Notes under the pieces: model-generated
Told to the model about the DNA's origin: nothing
The model's input: the letters and a program-made list of their open reading frames with translations, nothing else
The model's database searches: none
Part shown: piece after piece, positions 1 through 10,819 of the stretch
Layout of the letters: the number at the start of each line of letters is the position of its first letter
Numbering within the stretch: position 1 is the first letter of the stretch
Program-made: the position numbers and the translations under genes
Origin: Phytopythium helicoides
Lineage: Eukaryota; Oomycota; Peronosporomycetes; Pythiales; Pythiaceae
NCBI GenBank assembly: GCA_024867545.1
Contig: JANFNE010000016.1
Coordinates: 372,001 to 436,000, forward strand
Reading direction: 5' to 3'
Length of the DNA stretch: 64,000 bases

Positions 1-624
1 CTTCAGGTTTTCACACAGGTCCATGATATCGGCACGAACACGACCGCGCTCTTCGAGGCTCTCCGCGCCAATAAAGTTGACTTGTTTGTCTACGAGCAGC
101 GCAAAGCCATGAATGGCATCACGTAATCGTTTGACAGATTTCTCTATGGTTGTAAGTTCAACTGATGAGAATTCTGCAAGCTGCAGTGCCTCTAATAGAA
201 TCGCATTTACCCTCCGATCCTGAAGAGGGGCGAACTTCTTGAGTGGAGACCGGGGTGAAGACTTCACTGAGGGGCAAATGGGTGTAGGTTGTCTTCGCAT
301 CGGATACGGAGACGCAGGAGCTGAGTCTTCTTGGTCCCCGCCATCGCAGAATTGAACGCGATGTGAAGGCTTTGATATCGCATCGTCATATCTGCCAGGT
401 TCTTCGTCCTCAGCCTCCTCTTGGTCCGCACCATAGTTTTCCTCTTGAGTATCTACTTCATTCATGTCACCATCCATTTCGTTCTCTGTATCAGCATGAT
501 AATCTTGAGCAACCGCACGGAGCTGTTCCCCATTGTCTGGTGGACCGAAACGGAGAGCGCGATTTGACGGAGGCTCAACTACGTGATCGACGATGCTGAT
601 GGGAGTAGAGGAAGATCGACTCAT
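1..624 (-). CDS. Unknown acidic protein, N-terminal part (cut by left window edge)
   Basis: An open reading frame on the minus strand starts with ATG at 622-624 and stays open for 208 codons to base 1, so the C-terminus lies outside the window. The first half is low complexity and rich in Asp/Glu/Gln, followed by a Pro/Ser stretch that includes SPRSPLKKF. The second half, from about residue 135, looks helical, with the pattern LLEALQLAEFSSVELTTIEK, and ends in a charged helix. I do not recognise a family. It lies about 150 bp downstream of ELP5 in the same orientation. The lack of internal stops over 624 bases and the sensible amino-acid composition are the main support. No intron was needed. 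Confidence 0.6.
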   Translation of the reverse strand, partial: MSRSSSTPISIVDHVVEPPSNRALRFGPPDNGEQLRAVAQDYHADTENEMDGDMNEVDTQEENYGADQEEAEDEEPGRYDDAISKPSHRVQFCDGGDQEDSAPASPYPMRRQPTPICPSVKSSPRSPLKKFAPLQDRRVNAILLEALQLAEFSSVELTTIEKSVKRLRDAIHGFALLVDKQVNFIGAESLEERGRVRADIMDLCENLK

Positions 625-776
625 GGCTACCCGAGACTCGTGGCGCTCTGTTACTTCGCTCCCCGGCGTTGAGCTCGCATGCGAAAGAGAAAGTGTAAAT
701 TGACGGGAAGAACGCAACTATGATCTCTTCCGCACAACCGAGCTTTCTTTCTTACCCAACTAAATTTGGGCTCAGA

Positions 777-2103
777 TTAGATGTCTAGGTCGTCGTCTAG
801 ATCGTCGTCATCCCAGTCTGGATCATCCTCGTCTATGAAGAACGGGCTAGCGCTACTGGCGAGAGGCATACCGCTACTGTCGTGCTCGCTCTGCACAATA
901 CCCTGGTGTATGTAAGGCAGCTCGACTTTCATTTTGGCTGCTTGCTCTTCTTGGGTCATTGTTAGGCTGAAGCTAACCTCATCCTGCGCAACAGGGAGTG
1001 GTATTGCTGAAAGAGAAGACTTGGACTCGTTCGTCTTTGATGCAAGCTTCGACGTCTCCAGCTTGGACGCAGCTAACGGTGCTGGCTTTGCGGCGGCCAC
1101 ATCTTCTGCATCATCTTTGGCGTCAAAGTATTGCATGGTTCCATTTTCTACACGAAGAACTCAACGCTCTCGCTTGCGCGCGCATTCTGCAATGCAAGGC
1201 AACACCGCTCATCAGCCAACAACTCTTCATCGCATTTTGATAGACCCACCTTTTTTAGTCGAATGAGCTGAACAAGTCCATCCATGACTTTGGGATCTCG
1301 CGCTGGCGCTCCTTGGATAAAATTGAGTATGCACTCAGCGAGCTTGGGGTTTCCACCATGACTAGCGCAGGTTGCTGTTGACGAGAGAGCCTGAACGGGA
1401 GCTATAGCTGCCGCGCTGGCGTCCAATCGGCCGATAACACACCCGATGAGCGGATTTGCGCGCAACTTCTTCATAAAAACCTGGACTTCTAGCTGGGAGT
1501 GATACGTCAAAAGCGTGTTGATCGAGTCAATGACGACGACAATCGGCCTTGAAGACGCTGAGGGTGCCTGAAGCCCTGAAGTCGCCTTGTAGCCGCTCGT
1601 GAACTCATCCACGTCGGCCTCCAGCCTACGCAGCAGCGACTCCTTGCTGTCTTCACCAAGCAGCGCCCGGAGCAATGCCGTATCTCCAGCGTAGTCATGC
1701 ATCACCAGTTTTTCATTGTTGACTGCTTGGAAAATCTTCGGCGAGTCCTGTTTTCACGGCGACGTCTGTCAGTTCTGTGCCAACCATCGAATGTTCACAC
1801 GAGACGACGGACCAGCGCCAGCAGCAACACTTTTGCTGTCTTCTTGCACTCAGCCACCTACGCACACAGCAATTGCATGAGCTCACTCCCATTTGACATT
1901 CCGTCCACTTTTTCATCCACGAGACTCACCATGGACACCACCGACGCCAAAACTTGTCGCGAGGCGCCGAAAGCGCCACGCTGCTCCTGCACGAGCACCA
2001 ACTCACAGCGAGAAGCCGAGGCCCACTGCGGAGCTGACAGACCGGCGTCATCTGCGGCCGAGGCGTCCGCAGTGACGCAGCGCAGCGAGAAGAAGCTCTC
2101 CAT
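777..2103 (-). CDS. ELP5: Elongator complex protein 5 (ELP5), four exons
   Basis: Elp5 is part of the Elp4-Elp5-Elp6 RecA-like ring of Elongator, which modifies wobble uridines of tRNA. The C-terminus is diagnostic: a TMTQEEQAAKMKVELPYIHQ segment and a terminal acidic tail ending DDDLDDDLDI, as in animal ELP5 (EDPDDDLDI). The RecA-fold core shows PIVVVIDSINTLL. Proposed exons are 1930-2103 (start MESFFSL), 1801-1857, 1250-1747 and 777-1147. The first two introns (1858-1929 with GTGAGT donor; 1748-1800) keep the frame. The third (about 1148-1249, donor GTGGGT) joins one base out of phase next to an A-run, so either the splice site or one base is wrong. CFAP45 begins its 3-prime end about 170 bp upstream. 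Confidence 0.8.
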
Positions 2104-2274
2104 GGTCGCAACGAGCTCGAGTCGTTCATGACCACCACCTGTTCCTGAATACATGTGCAGTGTACCATTCTAGAGGCACATCTACATATGGCTACAATTT
2201 GGTTCAACATGTGACGTGTGACCAATAGCTTCCTTTCTTCACTATGATAAATGCTCATCAAGAGACTGCGACGC

Positions 2275-3978
2275 CTACCGATTCCGCGCCTTGGCGATGT
2301 CGAGAGCCTTCATCTCGGATAGATACAGCGGGTTGACACCGGCCTTGACCAGCTCCTCGACCTTCTTCCATGCGGATGCGCTCGAGCTTCTCGAGCTCGC
2401 GAGCGTACTCCTCCTTGAGAGCACGGCCTTCTTCCTGCTTCTTGGCAAACTCGATCTTCTTGAGGCGCTCCTTCTCCTCGATTTGCTGCTGTAGCACACG
2501 GCGATGCTCGAGGCTGTGTGCGGCGCGCTTCTCTTCCTCACTCTTGACGCGCGACTTGTCCAGCTCGACCTGTGTCATGATGGACTCGTACTCCTTCTGC
2601 TGCATCGTCGCTTCTTTGATACGTGCGCGCTGGCGATGCTGCGCCTGAGCTTCTCTTGCGATACGGAGCTCCTCCATTTCTTGCTTCTGCTTCCTTGCTA
2701 GTGCCAAGTCGGCCTCTCGCGCTTGGCGTTCGCGTCCTTCTGCAGCGCGTTTCGCTCGCAGTTCGTCTAATCTCAGCTTTCTCGTTCGCCATCTTCTCCT
2801 GCATAGAGCGAAGCTTGGCGCAGCGGAGCTCAGCCTCGTGGCGACGCTGGGCTTCCTCTTCTTCAAGTCGTCGCTGATCCTCAGCCTTCTTGAGCTGGTA
2901 TGCCAAGATGCGCTCCTCTTCTTCCTTCTGCTGGCGCTTGAGCTCCATCCTTCTCGCCTGTGTGTCATCATTGAAGTGCTTGATCTCCTCCATCGTCTTT
3001 TGCGCTCGAACAGCTTTTTGCCGCTCCTTTTCGGCTTCTTCCTCTTGCTGCTGCCTGATCTTTGCCAGCATCTCCGCTGCCTCTTGCGCAACGACACCAG
3101 GCCTCTTTATCGCGCTGTCGGCGCCTCTCTTCAATCTGCTCTTCCAGCACCTTTCGATCAGCGTAGCGCTTTTGCTTCTTGGCTTCATCAATTTCTTCTT
3201 GTCTCTTCAGACCCTCCAGGCGCTCGATCTCCATGCGCATGTTCATCTTCTCGTCGTACACGTGGTGCTCATCCTCAAGCTCCGATTTAACCTTGAGTTG
3301 CTGGTCACGGATCGTAAACGCTTGCGCGCGCGCTCCGAGAGTTTTCATGAGTTTGACACTGTCATGCGCCTGGTCTTTGAGTATGCTGGCGCGGCGCAGA
3401 GTCTGCTCCTTCTCCGCCGCAAATATCTGCTCGATCTCGCTCTTTGGTGCGCCGTCTAGCTGCTTCCTCGCCCTAGCTTGATCATGTGCTCTTTTCGCTG
3501 CTTGGCAGACAGTCTTTGCCGCTCAAGTTCTGCATCTCGTGCTGCCTCGAGCTCCTCGATCTGGGCTGGCGTTAGGATCTTTGTCTCTCGCTTGATGCGC
3601 TGCAGGTCGTCTTCATCCACTGCGACGACTGGTCTAGGAGGTAAGTGACGACCTCCACCCGCTTTGGACCGATGCTCTTCAGCCTCTTGGTTTGGCGAAG
3701 TGCCAACAATGTCTCTTCAATTGAGTTTAGACACATGAGTCAACCAAATCCAAAGTATGAAAGGCAGGGTTTGCTTCACTGACACACCTGCCAGCCTGGA
3801 GAGTGCGCTGGTTCTTGCGGCTCTTGGCCACCTGGTGCTTCTCGCCAAAGAGCATGTCGTCCACCTGCGGCGAATGTGCCACTCGCCTGTACCTTCGGCT
3901 GGTGGCATTGGAACTCGGGACGTTGTTCATGGACCCTGAGCCGCGGCTGGACGCCGCCGACCCGACCCTCGCGCTCAT
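2275..3978 (-). CDS. CFAP45: CFAP45 (flagellar microtubule inner protein), with frame breaks
   Basis: CFAP45 (CCDC19) is a coiled-coil protein with the trichohyalin-plectin-homology domain that lines the lumen of axonemal doublet microtubules. Exon 1 (3788-3978) starts MSARVGS and contains RRYRRVAHSPQVDDMLFG, matching the CFAP45 signature RYRTKAVSSEVDESLFG. Exon 2 begins at 3714 after a 73-bp intron and contains DDLQRIKRETKILTPAQIEE. The rest is almost entirely Glu/Lys/Arg/Gln coiled coil, ending VEELVKAGVNPLYLSEMKAL as in the family. Reading along the family profile requires frame changes near 3480, 3105, 2770 and 2360, with no intron-like sequence at them. Either the gene is decayed or the sequence carries indel errors. 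Zoospore-forming organisms need this gene. Confidence 0.8.
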
Positions 3979-4240
3979 GCTGCTGTCGCCAACGCTGTCA
4001 CCCTCTCCAGCCCTGCCTTCTCTCTCTCTCTCTCTCTCGTCTCTGAAGATGAACCACAACACCTCATCGCCAAACTTAGCAACACCGTTCGCCCATATAT
4101 AGTCAACCAAGCCCCAAACCCGAAAAAAAAAAGTCAACTATAACGCGTTGAAGCGGCCTTATATCTCATTCGTGTACAGTACTCCCCGTCCAGCGGTTTC
4201 CTCCATACAAAGCTCAAGACATCGCGAAGGTGCAGGCTTC
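3979..4240. promoter_or_regulatory. Divergent promoter between CFAP45 and DHX35, with (CT)n tract
   Basis: This 262-bp interval separates the two start codons of divergently oriented genes and must hold both promoters. It contains a pyrimidine dinucleotide tract (CT repeats, about 4018-4040) and a short A9 run near 4123-4131. No TATA box was identified with confidence. Confidence 0.5.
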
Positions 4241-6630
4241 ATGGCGTTCTGGCGGCCGGGGGCGGCGCTGCCTGGCGCGGCCGACGACGAGGCGCGCGAG
4301 CTGCCGCCGGGCGCGGAGCTGCCCGCCGTGCTGTTCAACCCGCTGCACCGTCTGCCGCTGAGCGCGCAGCGGCGGCGGCTGCCGGCGTTCGCGCACCGCG
4401 AGGAGATTTTGTTCGCGGTCGAGTCGCACGCGACGACGGTGCTGGTGGGCGCCACGGGCTCGGGCAAGACGACGCAGGTGCCGCAGTACCTGGCGGAGGC
4501 GGGCTGGGCGTCCGCGAGGGGCGCGGCGGGCGACAGGAGGGCCATTGTGTGCACACAGCCGCGCAGGATCGCGGCCGTGACGATCGCCGAGCGCGTCGCG
4601 AGCGAGATGGGCGTGCAGCTGGGCCACGAGGTGGGCTACGCGGTGCGCTTTGATGAGAAGTGGGACCCGCAGCGCACGCAGATCAAGTTCTGCACCGACG
4701 GACTGCTGCTCCGAGAGACCATGCTCGACCCGCTGCTTTCGCGCTACTCGGTCGTTATGCTGGTGCGGCTCGCGGCGACGGACCTGGAGGTTGAGCTGCG
4801 CTAATTGCTGTGTGGTGAGCCGTGCAGGACGAGGCGCACGAGCGCAACTTGGAGACGGATTTACTGCTGGGGCTGCTCAAGAAGATCCAGCGGCGACGGC
4901 CGGATCTGCGCGTGATTATTGCCTCCGCAACGCTGCAGGTGGACACGTTCCTGCGGTACTTCAGGTGGAAGGCGCCTGTTGACGACGACAAACAGAAGCA
5001 CAAGCTGAGCGACGTTGTGGCAGTGTCGGTCGAAGGTCGGCAATTCCCAGTTGACATCCAATACTTGTCGGAACCGTGCAGCGACTACTTGCAAAAGACC
5101 ATTGACACTGTGCTGGCGATCGACAAGCACGAAGGGGAGGGCGACATTCTTGTGTTTCTGCCGGGCCAAGAGGAGATTGATTTCGTGGTCCGTGCGCTGA
5201 ACGAGCGAGCGCCTACCCACTTGCTTCCGCTTCCGCTGTATGCCACGCTTCCGATGCAAATGCAGCAAAACGTCTTTCTGCCTGCACCAAGATCGATTCG
5301 CAGGAAAGTGATTGTTGCCACGACGATAGCAGAGACTTCCGTGACGATCGATGGTGTTGTGTTTGTCGTCGACTCGTGTTTCGTTAAACTCGCGTTTTTC
5401 AACCCACTGACCGGCATCGAGGCACTCATTACAACCACCGTGTCGAAGGCTTCGTCGAAGCAGCGCGCAGGTCGAGCCGGGCGATCTCGGCCTGGTAAAT
5501 GTTTCCGGTTGTGTACAGAAGAGAGCTATCAAAACTTCCAGAAAGAGACGATTCCGCAAATGCAGCGAACAAACCTGACCAGTGTCGCGTTGCATTTGTT
5601 GAGCATGGGTATCCAGGACCTCGCACATTTTGATTTCGTGTCCCCACCCTCTCCTGAGGCGCTCATTCGAGCTCTCGAAGTCCTATATTCTCTTGGCGCA
5701 ATCGACGACCACTGTAAACTTGTTGAGCCGCTTGGGAGTCAGATCGCGGAGTTTCCAGTCGAGCCGCCGCTGGCGAGGATTTTGCTATCATCCTTCCAAT
5801 ATGATTGCACCGACGAGATCCTCAGTATCGCCAGTGTTTTGTCGGTTGGTGATATTTTCCTGAGTGCGCGAGGATCAAAAGAACGAAAAGAAAAGATCGG
5901 CGAAGCCATGGAGGAGTTTGCTAACCCAGATGGAGACCACTTGACATACCTGACGATCTACGATGAGTTTCTTGACAATGGCAAGTCGCGTGCGTGGTGC
6001 GATGAACACATGCTTAGTCACCGTGCGTTGACTCGTGCTAGCGAGATTCGAAAGCATTTGAAACGATACGTGAAGCGTTTTGGTGCGAGTATGGTCATCA
6101 ACAACAATGATGCCGATGACGAGATGAAGATTCGCGTGCTCAAGTGTGTTGTGAGCGGGTACTTTGCCAATGCTGCGAGACTGAGTGCCGACGGGGTGTA
6201 TCGCACTGTTCGCGATCAGCGAGCCGTGCAAATTCATCCGACATCAGTGTATTCTCACATGGGAAAGCTTCCGGATTGGATCGTGTTCCACCAGAGTGTT
6301 CTCACCACTGAAGAGTTCATTCGAGACATTGCTAGGATTGACCCCAGATGGTTAGTGCAAGCGGCTCCGGATTTCTATCGCACAAAAGAGGTCAGCAGTA
6401 TCGTGTCTGGCAGCTCTGGTAGTTTGGGCTTGCCGAAAGGACCCGATCCAGAAGCACAAAGCAGGAAAAGGGCAAAGGTCGCAGCTGAAGAGACCAGAAC
6501 CACACCTGCAACCAGCGATGGCCGAATCCTGTTCCGGAAACCGACAAGAAATGCGGCTGATAGCAAGAAGAAGCCGCAGCTGCCGGTTCACATTGGCAAG
6601 AGTAAGGGTGGTCTGCGCTCCCAGTTTTGA
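4241..6630 (+). CDS. DHX35: DEAH-box RNA helicase DHX35
   Basis: This is an ATP-dependent DEAH/RHA RNA helicase of the spliceosome-associated DHX35 family. Exons are 4241-4762 and 4828-6630, with a GT-AG intron at 4763-4827 that splits motif II, so that SVVML joins DEAHERNLETD. The product is 774 residues. Visible motifs, in order: FWRPG near the N-terminus (shared with human DHX35), motif I GATGSGKTTQ, Ia TQPRRIAA, II DEAH, III SAT, IV LVFLPGQEE, V TTIAETSVTIDG and VI QRAGRAGRSRPG. The helicase-associated region with GDHLTYLTIYDEF follows, then the OB-fold region. A basic tail of about 75 residues ends KSKGGLRSQF and is longer than in human DHX35. The start at 4241 is chosen because FWRPG follows immediately. 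This is the intact parent of two truncated copies downstream. Confidence 0.93.
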
Positions 6631-6854
6631 GTGGACCGATTGTTAACACGGTTACCGAGCGAGTCCTCAGTATCGAATCAAAGAATTTGGAATCGAAGTG
6701 GCGTTTTGTTTTGATTGATCCATGATCGACATGTATTTCAAGGAATGCTACCAAAGGTCTTGCTCAAAGTGAAACAGTGGCAGATCCTTCCGTGATGTGC
6801 AGTTGTTGCCATCGACACCGATGACAGGCGTGGGCCCTTCCAAACGAAGGATGC

Positions 6855-7776
6855 TCAGAAGATGCCGTCCTGGTTCGCCTTCACGAACGCAATCGCGTCC
6901 GAGACCGTGCAGAACTTGATGTCCTTGAAGAAGAGCTCGCGGTCACGCTTGACCTTGTCCTGGTCAAAGCGTAGCGTCCGGGTCGTCATGAGGACGAAGC
7001 TAGCGGCCCATGACGCAAACGGGTCAGTTTCTTTGTTTGCTTCGGCCTTGGCAAGCAACTCGTCAGCCGATTGGAATGTGACCTTGAGATCCGAGATACC
7101 GCCCTTCCGTCTTGAGCTGCTCGGCGATCTTGAGCCACGTCGTCTCCTCGCCTTGCACGTACGTGTAGCGGTTCCACTTGGTCGTAGACTGAAGCAGCGC
7201 CGCAACGGCCTTGCCACAGTCACGTGCGCTAGTCATCGCAAATGGCTCATTTCCGGTCGCTGGGATCGTGAGTGTCTTGTTGCCGATGTCGAGAGGACAG
7301 AACGGGCCAGGGCTCTCGTGGAAGCGCATGTTTCTCGGCACGACGTAGTCGATGAGCCAACCGATGTTGACGACGGTCCACTCGATCTCGTCCTGGGCCT
7401 TCAGAGTATTCTTGAGCATCTCGTACGATGGGTGCTTGCAATCAGGCATTTCTTCCGTATTGCCACCGTACTCGGATGGGATGAATCGCTTGCACTTGGT
7501 CGAGAGCTTGCATGCCTCGAGAAGGTCCAAGTGAATTTTCCCGTAGAGCTCGGATTGGTCTTGAATGGCGCTGACAAGTGCGTCACAGTCATCGATCTGC
7601 TTGGTGAGCTCCGTGACGCTCGAGTAGTCGGTGATGCGCTGCTCGACGATTCCAGCCTTGCCGTCGAAGAAATCCTTATGGGAACGCGTGAGCACCACAA
7701 CTTCGATGCCAGCGGCGGTGGCTGCAGTTGCAATGTGCTTGCCGAAGCTTCCTGGACCGGCGATGGCGATGCGCAT
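6855..7776 (-). pseudogene. NmrA-like NAD(P)-dependent reductase, copy 1 (frameshifted)
   Basis: This is an isoflavone-reductase/NmrA-like atypical short-chain dehydrogenase, with a Rossmann fold and NAD(P) binding. The N-terminal glycine motif AGPGSFGKHI is intact, followed by RFIPSEYGG and the NmrA pattern YEMLKNTL. Relative to copies 2 and 3, one extra T near 7105 (CCCTTCCG instead of CCCTCCG) shifts the frame after LKTEG. The last about 80 codons (6855-7110), still readable as SDLKVTFQSADELLAKAEAN, are therefore out of frame. The natural substrate is unknown. It converges with DHX35, whose stop is 224 bp away. It could be a true pseudogene or carry one sequencing error. Confidence 0.85.
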
Positions 7777-7919
7777 GGTGCTGAGAAGGAGAGTTGGTAG
7801 GTTGGTTGGAGCGCGTTGAAGCTGGAAGATTTTTTTTGGAAATGAGGAAACCTAGTGAAGAGCACAGACTATATCGACGTGGTTTATGTTATCCAAATCG
7901 ACGTGGTTTATGTGATCCG

Positions 7920-8221
7920 AAAGAGGATCGCGTCAACGAGTTTAGTCACACGGATGGAGTCGGTCCGCCTGTGACTCATCAGAAGTGCTTCAGTACCGCT
8001 AGCGCAGGAAGTTTAGGACCTCGCAATCGCCGGCACGGAGGAACTCTTCAACGTCCTCGAGCTGCTCTGAAGTGATTCCTGCTCCTCCCACCGCCTTTGG
8101 TGCCTCGTTTGACTGCGTGGAGAGCTGTGGCGTCGGGTCGAGCAGTTTGATGAAATCTAACTCGAGCAGCGATTGGTCGACTCTGCTCCAGTCTCAGCGA
8201 AGAAGCACAATACCTCTTGAG
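7920..8221 (+). pseudogene. Relic of the 5-prime end of the M96-like gene (unit 1/2 junction)
   Basis: Bases about 7985-8220 match the upstream region and first codons of the intact M96-like gene at 18037 (for example CTCTTCAACGTCCTCGAG followed by PAPPTxFGASFD coding sequence). The start codon is changed (ACG for ATG), and about 250 bp inside the gene are deleted. The remaining piece, up to the equivalent of SAAIQAKKRD, is joined at 8222 directly to DHX35 sequence. The same arrangement recurs at 10600-10819, so the fusion arose before the second duplication. Confidence 0.8.
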
Positions 8222-9202
8222 CCTGTTGACGACGACAAACATAAGCACAAGCTGAGTGACGTTTTGGCAGTGTCGGTCGAAGGTCGGCAATTCCCAGTTG
8301 ACATCCAATACTTGTCGGAACCGTGCAGCGACTACTTGCAAAAGACCATTGACACTGTGCTGGCGATCGACAAGCACGAAGGGGAGGGCGGCATTCTTGT
8401 GTTTCTGCTGGGTCAAGAGGAGATCAATTTTGTTGGTGCGCGAGGATCAAAAGAACGAAAAGAAAAGATCGGCGAAGCCATGGAGGAGTTTGCTAACCCA
8501 GATGGAGACCACTTGACATACCTGACGATCTACGATGAGTTTCTTGACAATGGCAAGTCGCGTGCGTGGTGCGATGAACACATGCTTAGTCACCGTGCGT
8601 TGACTCGTGCTAGCGAGATTCGAAAGCATTTGAAACGATACGTGAAGCGTTTTGGTGCGAGTATGGTCATCAACAACAATGATGCCGATGACGAGATGAA
8701 GATTCGCGTGCTCAAGTGTGTTGTGAGCGGGTACTTTGCCAATGCTGCGAGACTGAGTGCCGACGGGGTGTATCGCACTGTTCGCGATCAGCGAGCCGTG
8801 CAAATTCATCCGACATCAGTGTATTCTCACATGGGAAAGCTTCCGGATTGGATCGTGTTCCACCAGAGTGTTCTCACCACTGAAGAGTTCATTCGAGACA
8901 TTGCTAGGATTGACCCCAGATGGTTAGTGCAAGCGGCTCCGGATTTCTACCGCACAAAAGAGGTCAGCAGTATCGTGTCTGGCAGCTCTGGTAGTTTGGG
9001 CTTGCCGAAGGGACCCGACCCAGAAGCTCAAAGCAGGAAAAGGGCAAAGGTCGCAGCTGAGGAAACCAGAACTACACCTGCAACCAGCGATGGCCGAATC
9101 CTGTTCCGGAAACCGGCAAGAAATGCGGCTGATAGCAAGAAGAAGCCGCAGCTGCCGGTTCACATTGGCAAGAGTAAGGGTGGTCTGCGCTCCCAGTTTT
9201 GA
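8072..9202 (+). pseudogene. Chimeric ORF: M96-like start fused to internally deleted DHX35 (copy 2)
   Basis: The open frame of 376 codons begins inside the M96-like relic (residues 1 to about 50) and continues from 8222 as DHX35 starting at PVDDDKHKHKLSD. It lacks helicase motifs I-III, upstream of the fusion point. It also lacks motifs V-VI, because GQEEINFV is joined directly to GARGSKERKEK, deleting about 680 bp of the parent (roughly 5185-5863). The C-terminal helicase-associated region, OB-fold and tail are nearly identical to the parent through KGGLRSQF. It cannot be an active helicase. The frame is open throughout, so a truncated protein could be made if a promoter exists. Expression is unknown. 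Confidence 0.85.
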
Positions 9203-9437
9203 GTGGACCGATTGTTCGCACGTTTGCCGAGCGAGTACTCGGTATCGAAAGTATCGAATCAAAGTATTTGGAATAGAAGCGGACATTTGTTTTGATGGAT
9301 CCATGATCGACATGTATTTCAAGGAATGCTACCAAAGGTCTTGCTCAAAGTGAAACAGTGGCAGATCCTTCCGTGATTTGCAGTTGTTGGCATACCGACA
9401 CCGATGACAGGTGTGAACCCTTCCAAACGAAGGAAGC

Positions 9438-10358
9438 TCAGAAGATGGCGTCCTGGTTCGCCTTTGTGAACGCAATCGCGTCCGAGACCGTGCAGAACTT
9501 GATGTCCTTGAAAAAGAGCTCGCGGTCACGCTTGACCTTGTCCTGGTCAAAGCGTAGCGCCCGGGTCGTCATGAGGACGAAGCTAGCGGCCCATGACGCA
9601 AACGGGTCCGTTTCTTTGTTTGCTTCGGCCTTGGCAAGCAACTCGTCAGCCGATTGGAATGTGACCTTGAGATCCGTGATACCGCCCTCCGTCTTGAGCT
9701 GCTCGGCGATCTTGAGCCACGTCGTCTCCTCGCCTTGCACGTACGTGTAGTGGTTCCACTTGGTCGTAGACTGGAGTAGCGCCGCAACGGCCTTGCCACA
9801 GTCACGTGCGCTTGTCATCGCAAATGGCTCATTTCCGGTCGCTGGGATTGTGAGTGTCTTGTTGCCGATGTCGAGAGGACAGAACGGGCCAGGGCTCTCG
9901 TGGAAGCGCATGTTTCTCGGCACGACGTAGTCGATGAGCCAACCGATGTTGACGACGGTCCACTCGATCTCGTCCTGCGCTTTCAGAGTATTCTTGAGCA
10001 TCTCGTACGATGGGTGCTTGCACTCCGGGATGTCCTCCGTATTGCCACCGTACTCGGATGGGATGAATCGCTTGCACTTGGTCGAGCGCTTGCATGCCTC
10101 GAGAAGGTCCAGGTGAATTTTCCCGTAGAGCTCGGATTGGTCTTGAATGGCACTGACAAGTGCGTCACAGTCGTCAATCTGCTTGGTGAGCTCCGTGACG
10201 CTCGAGTAGTCGGTGATGCGCTGCTCGACGATTCCAGCCTTGCCATCGAAGAAGTCCTTGTGGGAACGCGTGAGCACCACAACTTCGATGCCAGCGGCGG
10301 TGGCTTCAGTTGCAATGTGCTTGCCGAAGCTTCCTGGACCGGCGATGGCGATGCGCAT
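9438..10358 (-). CDS. NmrA-like NAD(P)-dependent reductase, copy 2 (intact)
   Basis: A complete 306-residue atypical short-chain dehydrogenase of the NmrA/isoflavone-reductase-like group. The glycine-rich NAD(P) motif AGPGSFGKHI is at residues 6-15, then the fold continues through VVVLTRSHKDFF, CDALVSAIQDQ, RFIPSEYGG and WTVVNIGWLIDYVVP. The C-terminal part contains FMTSARDCGKAV-like sequence (AMTSARDCGKAVAALL) and ends in SDAIAFTKANQDAIF. The start is the ATG at 10356-10358, the first codon before the glycine motif. Family members reduce or sense small molecules, but substrate prediction is not possible here. It is almost identical to copy 1 apart from the frame break there, and converges with the DHX35-derived ORF. 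Confidence 0.9.
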   Translation of the reverse strand: MRIAIAGPGSFGKHIATEATAAGIEVVVLTRSHKDFFDGKAGIVEQRITDYSSVTELTKQIDDCDALVSAIQDQSELYGKIHLDLLEACKRSTKCKRFIPSEYGGNTEDIPECKHPSYEMLKNTLKAQDEIEWTVVNIGWLIDYVVPRNMRFHESPGPFCPLDIGNKTLTIPATGNEPFAMTSARDCGKAVAALLQSTTKWNHYTYVQGEETTWLKIAEQLKTEGGITDLKVTFQSADELLAKAEANKETDPFASWAASFVLMTTRALRFDQDKVKRDRELFFKDIKFCTVSDAIAFTKANQDAIF

Positions 10359-10599
10359 GGTGTTGAGAAGGAAAGTCAGTTGGTAGGTTGGGGCTGGAGC
10401 GCGTTGAAGCTGGAAGATTTTTTTGGAAATGAGGAAACCCAGTGAAGAGCTGAGACTACATCGGCATGGTTTATGTTATCCAAATCGACGTGGTTTATGT
10501 GATCCGAAAGAAGATCGCGTGAACGAGTTTAGTCACACGGATGGAGTCGGTCCGCCTGTGACTCATCAGAAGTGCTTCAGTACCGCTAGCGCAGGAAGT

Positions 10600-10819
10600 T
10601 TAGGACCTCGCAATCGCCGGCACGGAGGAACTCTTTAACGTCCTCGAGCTGCTGTGAAGTGGTTCCTGCTCCTCCCACCGCCTTTGGTGCCTCGTTTGAC
10701 TGCGTGGGAAGCTGTGGCGTCGGGTCGAGCAGTTTGAGGCGCTTGTGATGAAATCTAACTCGAGCAGCGACCGGTCGACTCTGCTCCAGTCTCAGCGAAG
10801 AAGCACAATACCTCTTGAG
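10600..10819 (+). pseudogene. Second relic of the M96-like 5-prime end (unit 2/3 junction)
   Basis: This is the same truncated M96-like segment as at 7985-8220, with the same internal deletion and the same joint to DHX35 sequence at 10820. It again lacks the ATG (GGCACGGAGG where the intact gene has GGCATGAGT). Confidence 0.8.
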
